This document shows, piece by piece, positions 22,411 through 34,655 of a stretch of DNA of 64,000 bases. The notes beneath the pieces are model-generated. The model saw only the letters and a program-made list of their open reading frames with translations, searched no databases and was not told the origin of the DNA. The position numbers and the translations under genes were made by a program. Location of the stretch: the NCBI GenBank assembly GCA_001557505.1, contig LSAX01000001.1, forward strand, positions 496,001-560,000, written 5' to 3'. The stretch's first letter is position 1, and every line of letters begins with the position of its first letter. This DNA comes from Reticulascus tulasneorum. Taxonomy: Eukaryota; Ascomycota; Sordariomycetes; Glomerellales; Reticulascaceae.

Positions 22411-24384
22411 ATGGCAATCGCAACAGCGACACCATCTCTAGAAGATGTGCCGTTGCTAGTGCTTGAGACGATATGCGAATATCTTGCTGACTGCGATTTC
22501 AAACGACCCAACAGTCTTTTCGCCTTCTCGTTGGCGAGCCAGACCTGCTGTGCTGCATCAGCAAGGCAGCGTTTCAAGTACATCCGTCTCACGGTGCGTG
22601 ATGCGAAGAAATTACGGCGCGACCTGGAGCACTGGGGTCGCATACTCGCAGTCGGCCACCGCATGAGCTATGTGCGCCAGGTGAAGCTTGTAGGTAGAAT
22701 GCGATTGGATAGTTTGGATCAGGAGGATGACCAAGTAGACGAGATCAAACACGAAGAAGATGACGAAGACGATGAGGAGAGTGACAGTGATGTCAGACAG
22801 TTTCGCAAGCTACCTAGATATCCTATCGGTGCGGGACCGGGCTTAAGTCTAACGGAGAGGCAACGACAAGACGAAATCTGGCTGCCGCTGGCTCATTTCA
22901 TCGGCCGCCTAAGTGGCTTGACGGACCTAGTCTACGCCTGTGTTGAGAGCATGCCTCGATGTATGCTCTCAATGTTACACCAAAACCACCCAAACGCTCG
23001 CCTTCATTTGCATAACCTCAGCCTTCGTGGTGTATTCCAGCCGGGCATTAGCACTCGGCGAGTTGAATTAGATGGATTTGCGCTTGCAAAATCGCCTTGC
23101 TTGCATACTATCGTTGTGGGGTATCCTCCTTATGGCGTCGGCGGGAGGGAGAGCCATGTCGCAGAAGCAGTGCTGTGCATGACGGCCGGGTTGGCGCCCA
23201 AACTAACATCCGTGATCGCGTGGGTGAGCAGTTCCGCTGGGTCTATGACGGGGGAAGCTGCTCCTAGTATACCGAGTCTACCATGGCTGGAGTGCTTCCC
23301 GGGCAAAGACACATCGAGAAAGGGTGATGAGTTATCGAAGCTGGGCCGCCTCCAAAGCCTCGTTCTGGCCGGTGATGGTCCAACGTATTCCGACACCCTC
23401 AAGAAATGGGGCCATCACACGCAATTTAACCTACTACTTTCCTTTGAGATACGAAATATGATCACGCTCGCGACGCTTCGGGATCTAACCCAAATGGCAC
23501 ATGATGGCAGATTCTATTCGCTCCGAAGGCTTGCATTACATGTGCGTACCAACAACTACGATGACGAAAAGCATTTGGACGAGGCTACCTGTCTGCTCCT
23601 ACAGGCTTTACCGCCTCTCAACAAGCTTAGCTTACTCGGTTCTGTTGCTGACAGCACATTCAACACGATCTTATATCGCCACGGCAAAACTCTCCATAAC
23701 CTCCAGCTTAGACCCGCTCGTCAATGGAACATGGCAATGAAAGAATTCGTCATTTCTCACCCGCGTGTCCAAGACCTTGAACGTCAGTGTCCCAATCTCC
23801 GACAGCTGGATTTACTTGTCCCTCGAACTCGAGGTGACGAGCAAGAGGCGGCCATCTATCGAGCGTTGGGAAAACTACCGCGGTTGACGCATCTCTCGTT
23901 GGTGCTCGATTGCTCGCAGCTGAATGCTTGGGAACAGGACCAAGATGAACCCGTAGAAGATATCTGTGGCACCTACATATCTCTTTCAACAATCAGTACC
24001 ACCCTCGTCAATGCGGCTGTCGATGACGCTCTTGCTGGTTCAATTTTTCGCGTCATATCCACGGCTACTGATAATTCCCCGCTCGAATCTCTCAGATTGC
24101 AGGTGCAGGGGGCCGGGGACTTTGGTAATGGAACGATAGATATGGAGTTTGAAGCTCTCACGCAATGGATCGGACGGGCCTGGGTATGTAAGCGGGATCC
24201 AAGGGACACTCATAAAGGGGGGCATATCGTGAGGGAGAGACGGAAGAATGCAAGAGCGAGAGCCGGTGCTCTGCTCAACACTAAGTTGGAGGGTTCATGG
24301 TATGAAAGGCTTTGGACGGATGTTTGGCCTAGGCGGTCGGAGGATTGGAGGGCAGATTGGTCGAGTTTTCCTCTTGCTGGATAA
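22411..24384 (+). CDS. F-box/leucine-rich-repeat-type protein
   Basis: A single exon of 657 residues starting at an ATG. Residues about 9-60 (LEDVPLLVLETICEYLADCDF, then a Cys/Ala-rich helix ending KYIRLTV) match the F-box pattern, which docks to Skp1 in SCF ubiquitin ligases. An acidic low-complexity run of Asp/Glu lies at about residues 108-130. The rest has repeated leucine-patterned segments such as LRRLALHVR, LHNLQLRPARQ, LRQLDLLVPRTRG and LTHLSLVLDC, which look like irregular leucine-rich repeats used for substrate capture. No substrate can be inferred. Such genes are numerous and variable in Pezizomycotina. It is distinct from its cell-wall neighbours and its presence there is probably chance. 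Confidence 0.7.
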   Translation: MAIATATPSLEDVPLLVLETICEYLADCDFKRPNSLFAFSLASQTCCAASARQRFKYIRLTVRDAKKLRRDLEHWGRILAVGHRMSYVRQVKLVGRMRLDSLDQEDDQVDEIKHEEDDEDDEESDSDVRQFRKLPRYPIGAGPGLSLTERQRQDEIWLPLAHFIGRLSGLTDLVYACVESMPRCMLSMLHQNHPNARLHLHNLSLRGVFQPGISTRRVELDGFALAKSPCLHTIVVGYPPYGVGGRESHVAEAVLCMTAGLAPKLTSVIAWVSSSAGSMTGEAAPSIPSLPWLECFPGKDTSRKGDELSKLGRLQSLVLAGDGPTYSDTLKKWGHHTQFNLLLSFEIRNMITLATLRDLTQMAHDGRFYSLRRLALHVRTNNYDDEKHLDEATCLLLQALPPLNKLSLLGSVADSTFNTILYRHGKTLHNLQLRPARQWNMAMKEFVISHPRVQDLERQCPNLRQLDLLVPRTRGDEQEAAIYRALGKLPRLTHLSLVLDCSQLNAWEQDQDEPVEDICGTYISLSTISTTLVNAAVDDALAGSIFRVISTATDNSPLESLRLQVQGAGDFGNGTIDMEFEALTQWIGRAWVCKRDPRDTHKGGHIVRERRKNARARAGALLNTKLEGSWYERLWTDVWPRRSEDWRADWSSFPLAG

Positions 24385-25620
24385 TTCATTAGATATGATA
24401 ATCGCTGCGTTCATAATGCTCTACAAAATCTTGGAAATTGGGTAGACAATCCTTGATTCGTCGTTGCAAGATACAGAAGATGACACTTCTCTTCGAATCG
24501 GCCGGATACATATCTTTGTACATCGCTATATCCGAATGAATCGGTCGATATACTCCTGAGATTCATACTAGGACTAGGAAACTAGACCAGTGAATATAAA
24601 ATAATACTGGAGATAGACTCCTGAGATTGGAACCCTAAGCCCGGCCGTCGATACACAACGAATGCTGGCCCAAGATTGACGAGAGAAGAGGTAAAGTGAA
24701 CTGCACCACGTGCGAGTTTAACACTATTTCCCCCTCTGAGCCATGACAGGACTATGAACTCGAATTTAATTGCACTTTCGAGCGGGCATCTCTTCATTAC
24801 TTAGGTAGATTCTATCAATGACCTGGCATTGACTATCAGCAACCCGCTGATGGAATGGATTTTACTCCACGATCAATCATTTCGACCAACTATATTTACA
24901 TTACACTTTTAGCAGGCTCGATGAAGAGAATAAAAGGCTTAATGCTATCAAGTGAATACAAAAGAATAACTGACCGCCGTCGAGGACCAGGCATACCGAG
25001 ACAGTAATCCCCAGGGAGTCCGTCTATCAAACTGTCAAAAAAGATCTTTTGTTAAAGGGCAACCCCTACGAAGAGACTCCGTTTTCGTGCTGCCGTCCAA
25101 CGGTCCTTTTTATAGGGCAAGGTAGCATTAAGGAGGATCACTTAGCTCGGAGCTCAGAGCTCAAGCCTCGGCCTCAACCACATCCACCAATCCCTCAAGT
25201 GTGGTAAGCGAAGTGGTCCAGATCGTTCCACGCTCCGATTTGGGCGATTCTTGAAGAAAACGGCCCCTCTTTCCCATTTCAGACTCGATTTTACGATGTT
25301 CCCTACATCACATAACATGAAAAGGATTCAGGGGAAAACTGTAAGCGGCTTGTAATCGATGAAGTTAAACCTAACTGGGGTGATTGGGCCTGTCGGGTGA
25401 CACGAGGGTTTAAAAGTGCATTTACATACATCTCTGGTACGAATTAGCCCGGGCATAGAACGACCTGATATATAATGTACGGCAGTGCAGATAGCATAGG
25501 TAGCTGGATATCAATTGTCCTTCAAGATCCCCCTTCCCCATTCTTGTGCCTTTGATTATTCCCAATGTCCTCAGAAGTCAATTTTTCTTCCTAGCTAAAT
25601 TCGCAGACTGGAAAGTGTTC
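24385..25620. other. Intergenic region upstream of the GH71 gene
   Basis: AT-rich and without supported ORFs. It should contain the promoter of the double-GH71 gene. No specific site could be identified with confidence. Confidence 0.4.
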
Positions 25621-28600
25621 ATGATGCGAACGTTGTGGTTTCGATACATGGTTGCGGCCCTGCTGTTTACGACGTGCCCTGTAGTTTGCCTTGAAAGCGG
25701 CTCGGATCCTGAAAATGCAGCGTCGGTAATAGCGGGAGACCAGGTTCCTGCTACACAAGCTGAGAAGGAGCTTGCTGCTCGAATTGCTCCAGCTCCCCCG
25801 GGGAAAACCATCGACAGAGCTGTCTTTGCGCATTACATGGTAGGCTGAACTTTCTTCCCTTCCTAGCCGGCCATGATTCCGTTTCAAGAGTCTGTTAACT
25901 TGTTTAAAAGGTTGGCAACCTTGATGCGGTTCATGCACATCAAGACATAGACAGTGCAGCTGCAATTGGCCTCAAGGGATTTGCTCTGAACATCGGAGAT
26001 CCCTCGCAGCCGTTCGTTCGGCAGACACTTGATGCCATGTTTGATTACACCCGTGACAATCATCCCACTGTTAAACATTTCATTAGCATGGATACTTGGG
26101 CGACGAAGGTCGGCGGCAACAGTTTGATCGCTTTCAAGGAGATTCTGCAGATTTACAAGGGCCATGATGCTTATTACAAAGGGCCCAACGGCCACAGCTT
26201 CGTCAGTACATTCAGTGATGGTGGGTTCACGCATGACGAGTGGAACGGCTTTTGGGACAAGGAGTTTGCAGGAGAGGTGTATTTTCTGCCCAATTTTGAG
26301 GGCACGGCAGGCTACTGGACTGGGCATCCAGGATGGCAAGTAACCTTTCGCTGCGGAGAAGGATGCTTGCTTCACTAACAGTGGTTAAGGTACGACTATT
26401 GGAACAGCTCTTTGCATGGTCTCTTCAGCTGGGATTCCTGTTGGCCAGGTCGGTATAACACCGATGCGGGAAGTGTCGCTAGGGATCAAGTTGTAATCAA
26501 TGAAGCGTATAAGAACCACAAGAGTTATATGGTTGGTAAGTCTGGTCTCTCTGCTGTCGCTATTTCTGCCACTGCTCCAGAAGAACCAAATAATGACTTA
26601 ACAAATAGGAATGAGCCCTTTGCAGTACAAAAACTCGGTAAGTCATGATGAAGTGCGCGCCTGACGGTTCCGGGACAACTCTAACCTTCTGCTCAGTACG
26701 ACACAAACTACTATCGAGAGGGCGAGCTCAATCTTCCTCAGCGGATGAAGAACATTTTGGAGATGAACCCAAAACCCAATCTCACTCAGATCATTTCTTG
26801 GGTCAGTATACTCAGGCGTGGCCTTTTTTTCGTCTTTTCTCCCCCCTTCCGCTCTGACATCCTTCATTTCTAGAACGACGGACCCGAGAGCCACTACATT
26901 GGCTATTTATGGCTTGAACAAAACAATGACACGCAGCCGTACCTCTACGCAAACCAGATTGACTGGTCTCATCTTGGATGGCAGCCGTTGATTACATCGT
27001 TTATCGATGCGTTTAAGCTCGGGAATCCTGCTTCGGGCATGCTGCCGGAATCTGGCAAGGAAGCCGTAGGAGCGTTATGGTACAAGACCATCTTGTCGAG
27101 TTCGGTCTGCCCAGCTTCTACTTCCAACCTGTACTCAAATCCAGGGGTACCAAAGTATCAGGATAAACCTGATGGCATGGTTTCAGCTTTCGATAGGCTT
27201 AACTGGGCTGTCGTTTTGCCGAATGATGGCATGATAATCCGGGTTGTTTCTGGCGGGAGGGAGATTGATCGAGTTGCTGGCAAGAAAGGCCTGAATTTTG
27301 GTGCATCATCTGGTATCCGTAAGTTGGCGCACCAGGCCCCTTCCTCGTTTTCTAACAAGCCGCACAATGAGTTTTCCGAGACTGCATCTCAACCTCGTAA
27401 ATTGGCATTTACAGAGAAAACCGCTAACTCGGCTACACAGAGGCTGGTGCCCAACGACTGGAGCTTTGGGACGCCGGATTCTCGCAGATCAAGTTTACTG
27501 CGGCGGGCGGTAGATGCATATCAGCTGGATGTCCCGATTGCATTTACAACATGAATTATCAGGTTGTCGAGCTTACTCCCGGAGCCAATTCAAACCAAGG
27601 CAAGTGCCCGTACCGCGTGTGCCAGAAAAAAGTCTTTGCCCACTATATGGTTGGGACTGTCGAACCTGCACACGCCCAAAAAGACATCGCCGATGCTGCA
27701 AACATGGGATTTGATGGATTTGCGTTAAATGTCGCCGACCCGTCCGAACCTTTTGTTTTGAACACCTTCAATGCCATGTTCGACTACGCGCGAGATAACT
27801 TTCCCAACTTCAAGCTATATATCAGCATGGATTTATGGGCTCTCGGAAACGCGCTTGGAGGTCGTCCTGTCTTGAGCGAATACGACACCATACTCACCAA
27901 CTTCAAAGGACACCCAGCATGGTTCAAAGGGCCTAATGGGGCGTCATTCATCAGTACGTACAGTTCCGGAGGTCTTGAAGACTTCGAATGGGCGGCTTTC
28001 AGAAACCGCTGGGGGGGCGAGTTATACTTTGTCCCAGACTTCGATGACACTCGTGGTTATAATACGAGCGACCCTGGCTGGTGGGCTTACTGGGGTGACC
28101 TTGTTGACGGAATAATGAGCTGGGAAACCGCATGGTCAAGCCCGGGAGTGGAAAACACCGGCACAGTTGGTGTTGACAAAGTGGTTCTTGCTGGCGCTGT
28201 CAACCATCTCAAGTCGTATATGATGCGTAAGTTCCTCATGTGGCGAGAATAAAGAAGCCCCTCGTACTGATTTATACCAGCGTTGAGTCCTCTCCAGTAC
28301 AAGAACTCGGTAGGTTATCGCCATACTCCCAGTTGTCTAGCCATCTCACTGACTCTCCTTTTCCAAAGTACGATACAAATTATTATCGGCAGTGCGATCT
28401 GGGCTGGATCAAAAGGATGGAAAACATTCTTAACATGAAAAACCAGCCTGATTACATCGAGTATCTTACCTGGGTATGTCAATGAATTGACGGGGTTGCT
28501 TCTTTCAGAACAACTAGCTGACAGTCTACATCAGAACGACGGCCCGGAGAGTCACTATATTGGAAACCTATGGTACGAACAAAACCACGACGCGCAGCCT

Positions 28601-30967
28601 GCACTCTATGCGAACGAATTCTATGATCATAAGGGCTGGCAACCTATCCTCACTTCGTTCATGGCTGCTTTCAAGGCAGGGCTCCCACCGTCTTCAATGG
28701 CTCCTCCATCTGGATCACCAGGTGTAGGCGCTATGTGGTATAAGACTATTTTGCAAAGCTCGACCTGCCCTTTCCCCGATGCCAATAAGTACACAGCTAA
28801 ACCGAGAGGCTTCGAAGCCGGGCGAGACCAGTTGAATTGGGCTATTATCTTACCACCAACCTCATCGGGCTGGATAGTCCGTGCTATCAGCAATGGCGTG
28901 GTTTCTGCACCTGTGCAACTCCATGCCGGTCTCAACTATGGGTCCTTCCCTGCCTCGGCTGGCCAGCAAAGATTGGAGGTCCTGTCGTCTTCTGGTTCCA
29001 TCCAGATGGCCGCTGCCGGTGGAAGATGTATTTCACCCGATTGCCCCGATTGCATTTATAACATGAATCCGCAGGTCGTCCCATTCTTGCAGGATACAAG
29101 CGCCCGGCAAGGACCCTGCCCCATTCAAAATTGTGCAGATCCCAATGGGCACTTAAGCGACGGCTCCGGAGACCAGCCGCCACAGGTCATCGTGGACCCG
29201 GCCATCTGGAACAGCCCTAATCCAATCGTTGAGTGCATCCCGCCTTGTTACCTTGTCCTGCCGCCTTATCAACTGGGGGCACCCTCCGTGATCACTTGGC
29301 CGAATTTCAGAACCTGGATCCTCTCCAAAGGAGCAGACGGGTCCACTCGTACAGTAGAAACTGTCATCAGCGTGCCGCCTTTCCAGCAGACTGAGATCCC
29401 TTTCTGGGCAGTTGTTGTCAAGTCGAATGACCCGACATATGCGGTCTTCACGCCTGTGCAAAGCGTGATGCCGCCAACTCAAATCATGACTCTTGGTCCA
29501 AACGAAGCTTTGATGACTCCAACACCATACCCGGGTTTCTCGAGGTCCCCCAATGCCACATCGACAATAATACACTGGGTTACTGTCACCCAGGTGGTCA
29601 TAATACAACCAATGCCCACCTTCTCAATCACAGCACCGCCGCCGGTTGTGCCAGTCGTTACTTATCGCCGCGGCAGTCACACGACCACCACCTCGACAGG
29701 TTCGCCATCTCGGCACACCGGCCATCACGACTGCGGCAATTTCGGCTGCCCTCCTGGGTGTGGACGCTATGCCTGCGATGGTGGTTGCGGATGGTTTTGG
29801 TGTGGCGGCGACTGTGGTCTTTTTGGTTGTGGTGCCGGCTTCGGTTGGGGTTGGGTTGGAGGTGGCGGGGGTGGAGGTGGTGGTGGAGGCGGTGGAGGCG
29901 GCGGTGGAGATCCTCCATCCAGTTGTCAATCTAGCACCACCGTCTCAGACTGCTCTGTCGACTGCTCCGTTTATGTCTACCCGCAATCGCGGTCGACTAC
30001 CTGCAGGGACCCAGAGTGCTCCAAGACAATCACCGCCTGTACGGCTACTGGAAGCACCTCAACCGACACGACCACGTTGCGGTATGCGAATACCCCTCCC
30101 CCCGATTCACCCTGATATAACTACTGTATACTAACTATGTGCCAACGCAGTTGTCCCACGCCGGTCCCCGACATCCCACGGAATCCAAATGACCAAGTAC
30201 CCATCATAGGCGACGGCGGACTTGGCGGCTGGCTCATTCACCCTGGAGGCTACACTTCAGCCCCCGAACCTCCCTCCACAACATTGCCGCCGTTGCCACC
30301 GTTGCCAGGGAAAACCACATCCACGAATACAAGACAGTGCTTATCGACGACTACATGGTCAAGCTGCATTGGCAGCGGCGGTCAAGTTGCCTGCCAGACT
30401 TTGTCCTCGTGCGCATCTTACGCGGAGCCAACATTGCCACCGTTATCAACGCGAACAACAACCTCGAATACAAGACAGTGCATATCGACGACTACGTGGT
30501 CAAGCTGCGCTGGTAGCGGCGGGCATGTTGCCTGCCAGACATTGTCCTCGTGCGCAGCTTACGCGGAACCAACACCGGACCCCCCGACACCTGACCCAAC
30601 ACCGGACCCCCCAACACCACGTAACTGCCTCGTCATTGTGGTGAGTAGCAACAGCATGTTTGAAACAGTGTGGTGGGTTGATATGTATCTTGACGGCGTG
30701 CGAGTGTGTCATAACTTTGTTCAATGCGATTGTAACGACGGTGCAATCCCGTGTCCCGACGGCTATACGCTGCGTTACGCGTATCTCCGCAAGAATAATG
30801 ATGAGTACACCAGGATTTGGGTCAATGGCCCGAACTTTGACAAGGAGGAAACCTGGGACCTCGAACAAACAGATGTTGAGAAAACGCAATGCGGTACCCT
30901 CAGTGTACCTTTACAGTGTTACCTAAAGACGTACGAGGGCCATTCCCAGCAATGCGATAGACCTTAG
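25621..30967 (+). CDS. Secreted alpha-1,3-glucanase with two tandem GH71 domains and a Cys/Gly-rich C-terminal region
   Basis: Eleven exons (25621-25839, 25911-26335, 26390-26535, 26608-26636, 26697-26801, 26874-27318, 27441-28226, 28281-28309, 28369-28473, 28535-30081, 30151-30967) sum to 1550 residues in one frame. A signal peptide (residues 1-23) precedes GH71 domain A, from FAHYMVG near residue 70 to about 490. Domain B follows, from a second FAHYMVG near 520 to about 940. Both carry AMFDY-RDN, an ISMD-WA motif, YKGPNG/FKGPNG, and the active-site region W-NDGPESHYIG (about residues 309 and 764). Each ends with the same CISxxCPDCIYNMN cap. Then come a Pro/Thr region, a CGxFGC-type Cys/Gly segment with poly-Gly (about 1205-1222), two repeated RQC-STTTWSSC units and a C-terminal module of about 110 residues. 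GH71 enzymes cut alpha-1,3-glucan of fungal walls outside the cell. ATG 25621/25624 was preferred because the longer ORF starts with GTG. Confidence 0.88.
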
Positions 30968-32443
30968 ACAGATAATAAGCGCATTATTCAAGATTTCAAA
31001 CAACTATACACTTATGGCTTGAAGAGAGAGAGAAAAGAAAATAAAGGGGGCAAGTGAAGCGCTATGTGCATGATACTGAAGATGCCTGTTTGTATGTAGT
31101 TGTTTTCTTCTTTCTTCATAAGTAATAAGAGAAAGAACCAATGAGCCATTCTTTCACGCACATGGGGGAAGGAAGAAACTACGTTTGAAGATATAGACAA
31201 CCCTTCAGGCCAACTGAATCATCGAAGTCAAAATAAGGCTGGATATAAGATCAAATTCTGCGGTACGTCGTTGGCTAAAGATGGTTTACGCTATTTTTGG
31301 GTGGGCAGTTGATGTATTGACAAATCGATTAAGGCGGAACTTCAACATGCCATATCAACTATGTTTAATTGGTACGAGCGCGCCGCAGAACGGTGCAGAT
31401 TTATGGATTACTCCACAGAAATGGGCGAGGGGGGACCCTTAATGTGGTAACGTTCTTCGGTATTGTAGCGTGGTATTGGGTATACAGACCCTAAATGTCT
31501 TGGAAATAGTTCCTTACGTGCTTATGCGCTTCTCGTGATTTGTCATTCTGGGAAGCACATGACTAATCTCGAACTATCCAACTATCGTGATAATAACTAA
31601 CATGAAGTCAACGCTTGCCGCTTATTGCCAATGCGCTTGGGAGGTGCGCTAATAATGGCTAAATTGTGGCCGCAGATCTCACGGCATCAATGCGGACACT
31701 TATGCGCACCAGACCGGCTTCTGCTCAAACGGTTGAACCCGTGCCCAGCGTAGTATTTGAAAGAACAGTGATAGTTATTATCCTTCTTGTAAAGCATCTG
31801 ATCTTGTCTCGGAGTGGGGTGGCGGACGCAGACGCGGAGAGTTGCTTGATCCTTAAATCACCGAGGTAGACCGAGAGGTTGTATACAAGGTACTAAGAAG
31901 CGTGTGACGGTTAGGCGTTGCGTCCCTCCATTTGATTGCGAGGCTTTGGTATCTCCTGAATAATGAATGCCGTGTCTGGGGGACTAGCACTAATTGCCTG
32001 GTCGTTATGTGGTAGCGCGCAACATGATATACAACACTTGGCAAGTCCCTTGGACTGCGTAGAGCGTACCATATCGTAGCAGATTCCAAGAATCATGAGC
32101 AATGGATATCCGAGCACGGCCAGGTGGAGTGAAAGCAAAAGAAGGAGTTGGGTTGAACCGTTATCCCGAAACCAACCCCCCGTTTCCGTACCACCCGTGC
32201 TTGTCACCAACGCGAAACTTCCTGCATCAAATAATCCGGGATTTATGGGGCGTACGGTACTGAATCAGGACACCGGCGTGTTGATGAATTTATTGTACAA
32301 AGTTTTGCCCTAACTCAATACGCGGGCGTACAATGATCTTCAGTCTTCGACCGTGGATCCTTCCAAATTTGACAATTAGGACAATAATCAAGGCTCCGCG
32401 GTAGTCCCCCATCATTACAGTAGAACTATCCGGGTCAGCAATG
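30968..32443. other. Intergenic region; no supported gene
   Basis: Contains only short ORFs. One minus-strand ORF (31911-32210) has a hydrophobic leucine run and could be a fragment of a membrane protein, but no partner exons were found. Confidence 0.4.
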
Positions 32444-34655
32444 TCACAAACAACGAGAGACGAAGAATCGTACACAGTACCAAAAGATGGCGGCTTTATT
32501 CGGCCTTTCAGTGATCGGCTGCTCTGAATGATGATCCCGAGTATTGTCCCTACTCGACTCACAGGGCACTACCCCCTTATGAGAGCCTGAGCCCAACGGC
32601 GACTTGTGCTGTTTGATACATCTTGAATGAAGAGAATTTTCTGCATCGTCACATGAAAAAATAGCCACGCTCGGCCTTACTAGCACTCCTGGTTCAACTA
32701 TCCCATCACCGACGTCGTGAAAACTTAGGAACTCCGCGAATTCGTCCCAAGGGTCTGGTTGAACATCATGTAGTGATATGTCTGCAAGAGAAGACCCGGT
32801 TGTCGACTCAGGGGAACTGTGCTTGTGTACCTCAAACTTCTCTGACATCATTCCATACCCGTGAAGCTCGCTGTAGAGCTTGTTGTTCAGGGCCGGGGCT
32901 AGATCGTCCCCGGAGATGAGGCCGATGGACATCAAACCCCTATGCTTAGGTATTGTCTCCCAAACCAGCATGGGCATTCTTACTAGCCACATGATGGACG
33001 TGCTTTGCCAAGCTCCGACGACTTTGATCCGCAGGAAATCAGGTATATCTGATAGAGACTGCGCAATTGCTTTAAAGTCACTGTCGCAAGCAAACTTGAT
33101 CCGAACCAACACATCCATACCGCCCGTGGTCTCTTTCGTGGCAGGCTTCTGAACAGAATCTGGGCTTGGGCTATCAACCAGCGGCAACGGTGCTAGGCGG
33201 ACGTGTCTCGGAAGTTTTCCTGCGGGAAGCTGGGAAAGTGTGCGCATGACCGGATTTCTTCTCTTGGGCGTCTCAAAAATCGGACGGCTGCAAAAGTCCA
33301 AGTCATAGTCGCCATTCTCTTTTAGTTTCGGTCCAGATTTCTCGTCCTGAAGTTGATGGATAATTTCAGAATACAGTTCACTATCGAAAAATGGTCTTGT
33401 CCGCCAGGAGAACGCTGAAAGAACCTTAATTAGAGCGTTTGTGAAAGAATCTGGGCCAGGTTCGGCAGCGATGGCATCGGAGCCGAAACCCGTTGCCGTG
33501 ATTGCTACTATAACGCCGCTTCCTCCAGATTGCACAGTAGAAGGCCACGCGTGGCAACAATCCAGAAGTAGCAGAACATCCCCGTCCAGATCTTCCAACT
33601 CCGCAAGGAGAATGGACGGCGCCAGACTTACGCCAAGGGATCTTGAACTAGGAGTGACGTGTCAGACTAGGTATTGGGAAAGTGTGGAAAGCTTACGATG
33701 TCCATTCGCAAGGGCCCCAGAACTGCTGGTTTCCGTGTCCAGCGTAATACACGATGTGTAGTGTTTCATCGTCATCGGTTTGAACGAAATCCTGGATTCT
33801 TTTCTTGAATTTGCGCTTTCTATCCTTCTTGGTACAAGTTGTGGGGATCCGCCATCTCTGGACATTATACCTATAGGTATTACTCAAGACCTTGTGCAAC
33901 TGCGTTACCTCTCCTTCCACATTTAGGTCATCGTCTTCCCAGCTCAGCAAGAGGGCTTGCACTTTAGTGTATGGATGCTCCTCGCCATCCTGGCATCGTT
34001 CGACGGCCGTTTTGAGGTCGTTGACAAAGGCCTCGGCATTTGGGAAAGGAACACTGGCTCTGAGCTCCTGTAATGACTCTTCGACAAACTGCTCATGCGA
34101 GGAGAAATAGGCGATGTTGTCTCGCTCTGAATCTAACGTGATGAACGGCGCTGAAGTCAGGGGCAGAGTGCCCTTGATGTAAACGGACTCCAAAGGTTCA
34201 GCTCCTGGCCATGGGCTTTCCCTTGCGGCATCTGCTATCTCTTTCTCAAAGGAGATTAAGACACTGGTCTCGTCTTCCGTCGGGAGGAACACGCTTGGAG
34301 ATGGTGGACTTATGGTGCCCGAATAATATTCGGGTTCCAATTGCTCTATAATGTAGCTAGGAGCAGATTCTTGCACATTCTCGATGACGGTGGTGTCGGC
34401 AGTGTCGGCGAGCATTACACTACCGGGAAAACAAAGCGAGTCGCATTTGGCTACCTTTCGTCGTTGCTCATTTGGAGAAACGAGGCTGTCAGAGCCTGCT
34501 GGAGAATCGGGTACGACAACAGGTCGAACGGCCGACGTAGAGAATACTTCCGGACTCGCAAGCTTCTTTCTCTTCAATGTTCCTCGGCGGAGAAAAACAA
34601 GTTCATCTTGGACGAGTTTCTGATGTAGCAGCCCGTCGGTTTGCTGATTTTCCAT
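32444..34655 (-). CDS. Caspase-like (peptidase C14/metacaspase-type) protein
   Basis: Two exons (34655-33697 and 33647-32444) join in frame to 720 residues. Residues 1-200 look disordered. The caspase-like core follows, with beta-strand plus histidine motif IVYYAGHG (His307), then GPCEW and, 44 residues later, DVLLLLDCCHAW. There Cys351, ahead of His, aligns with the catalytic Cys of the metacaspase DxCHS motif and Cys350 is an extra neighbour. The intron falls between the two catalytic motifs. The last 300 residues contain a ferredoxin-like-looking segment (VRIKFACDSDFKAIAQSL) and a Ser-rich tail. This is the stand-alone layout of the caspase-like domains that fungi also fuse to NLR-type receptors. 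Its substrate is unknown, and no gasdermin-like or NLR gene is visible next to it. It may take part in regulated cell death or incompatibility, but that is inference. Confidence 0.78.

Noticed and set aside
31911..32210. 99-codon hydrophobic minus-strand ORF
   Set aside because: A leucine run suggests one membrane segment, but there are no partner exons or conserved motifs.
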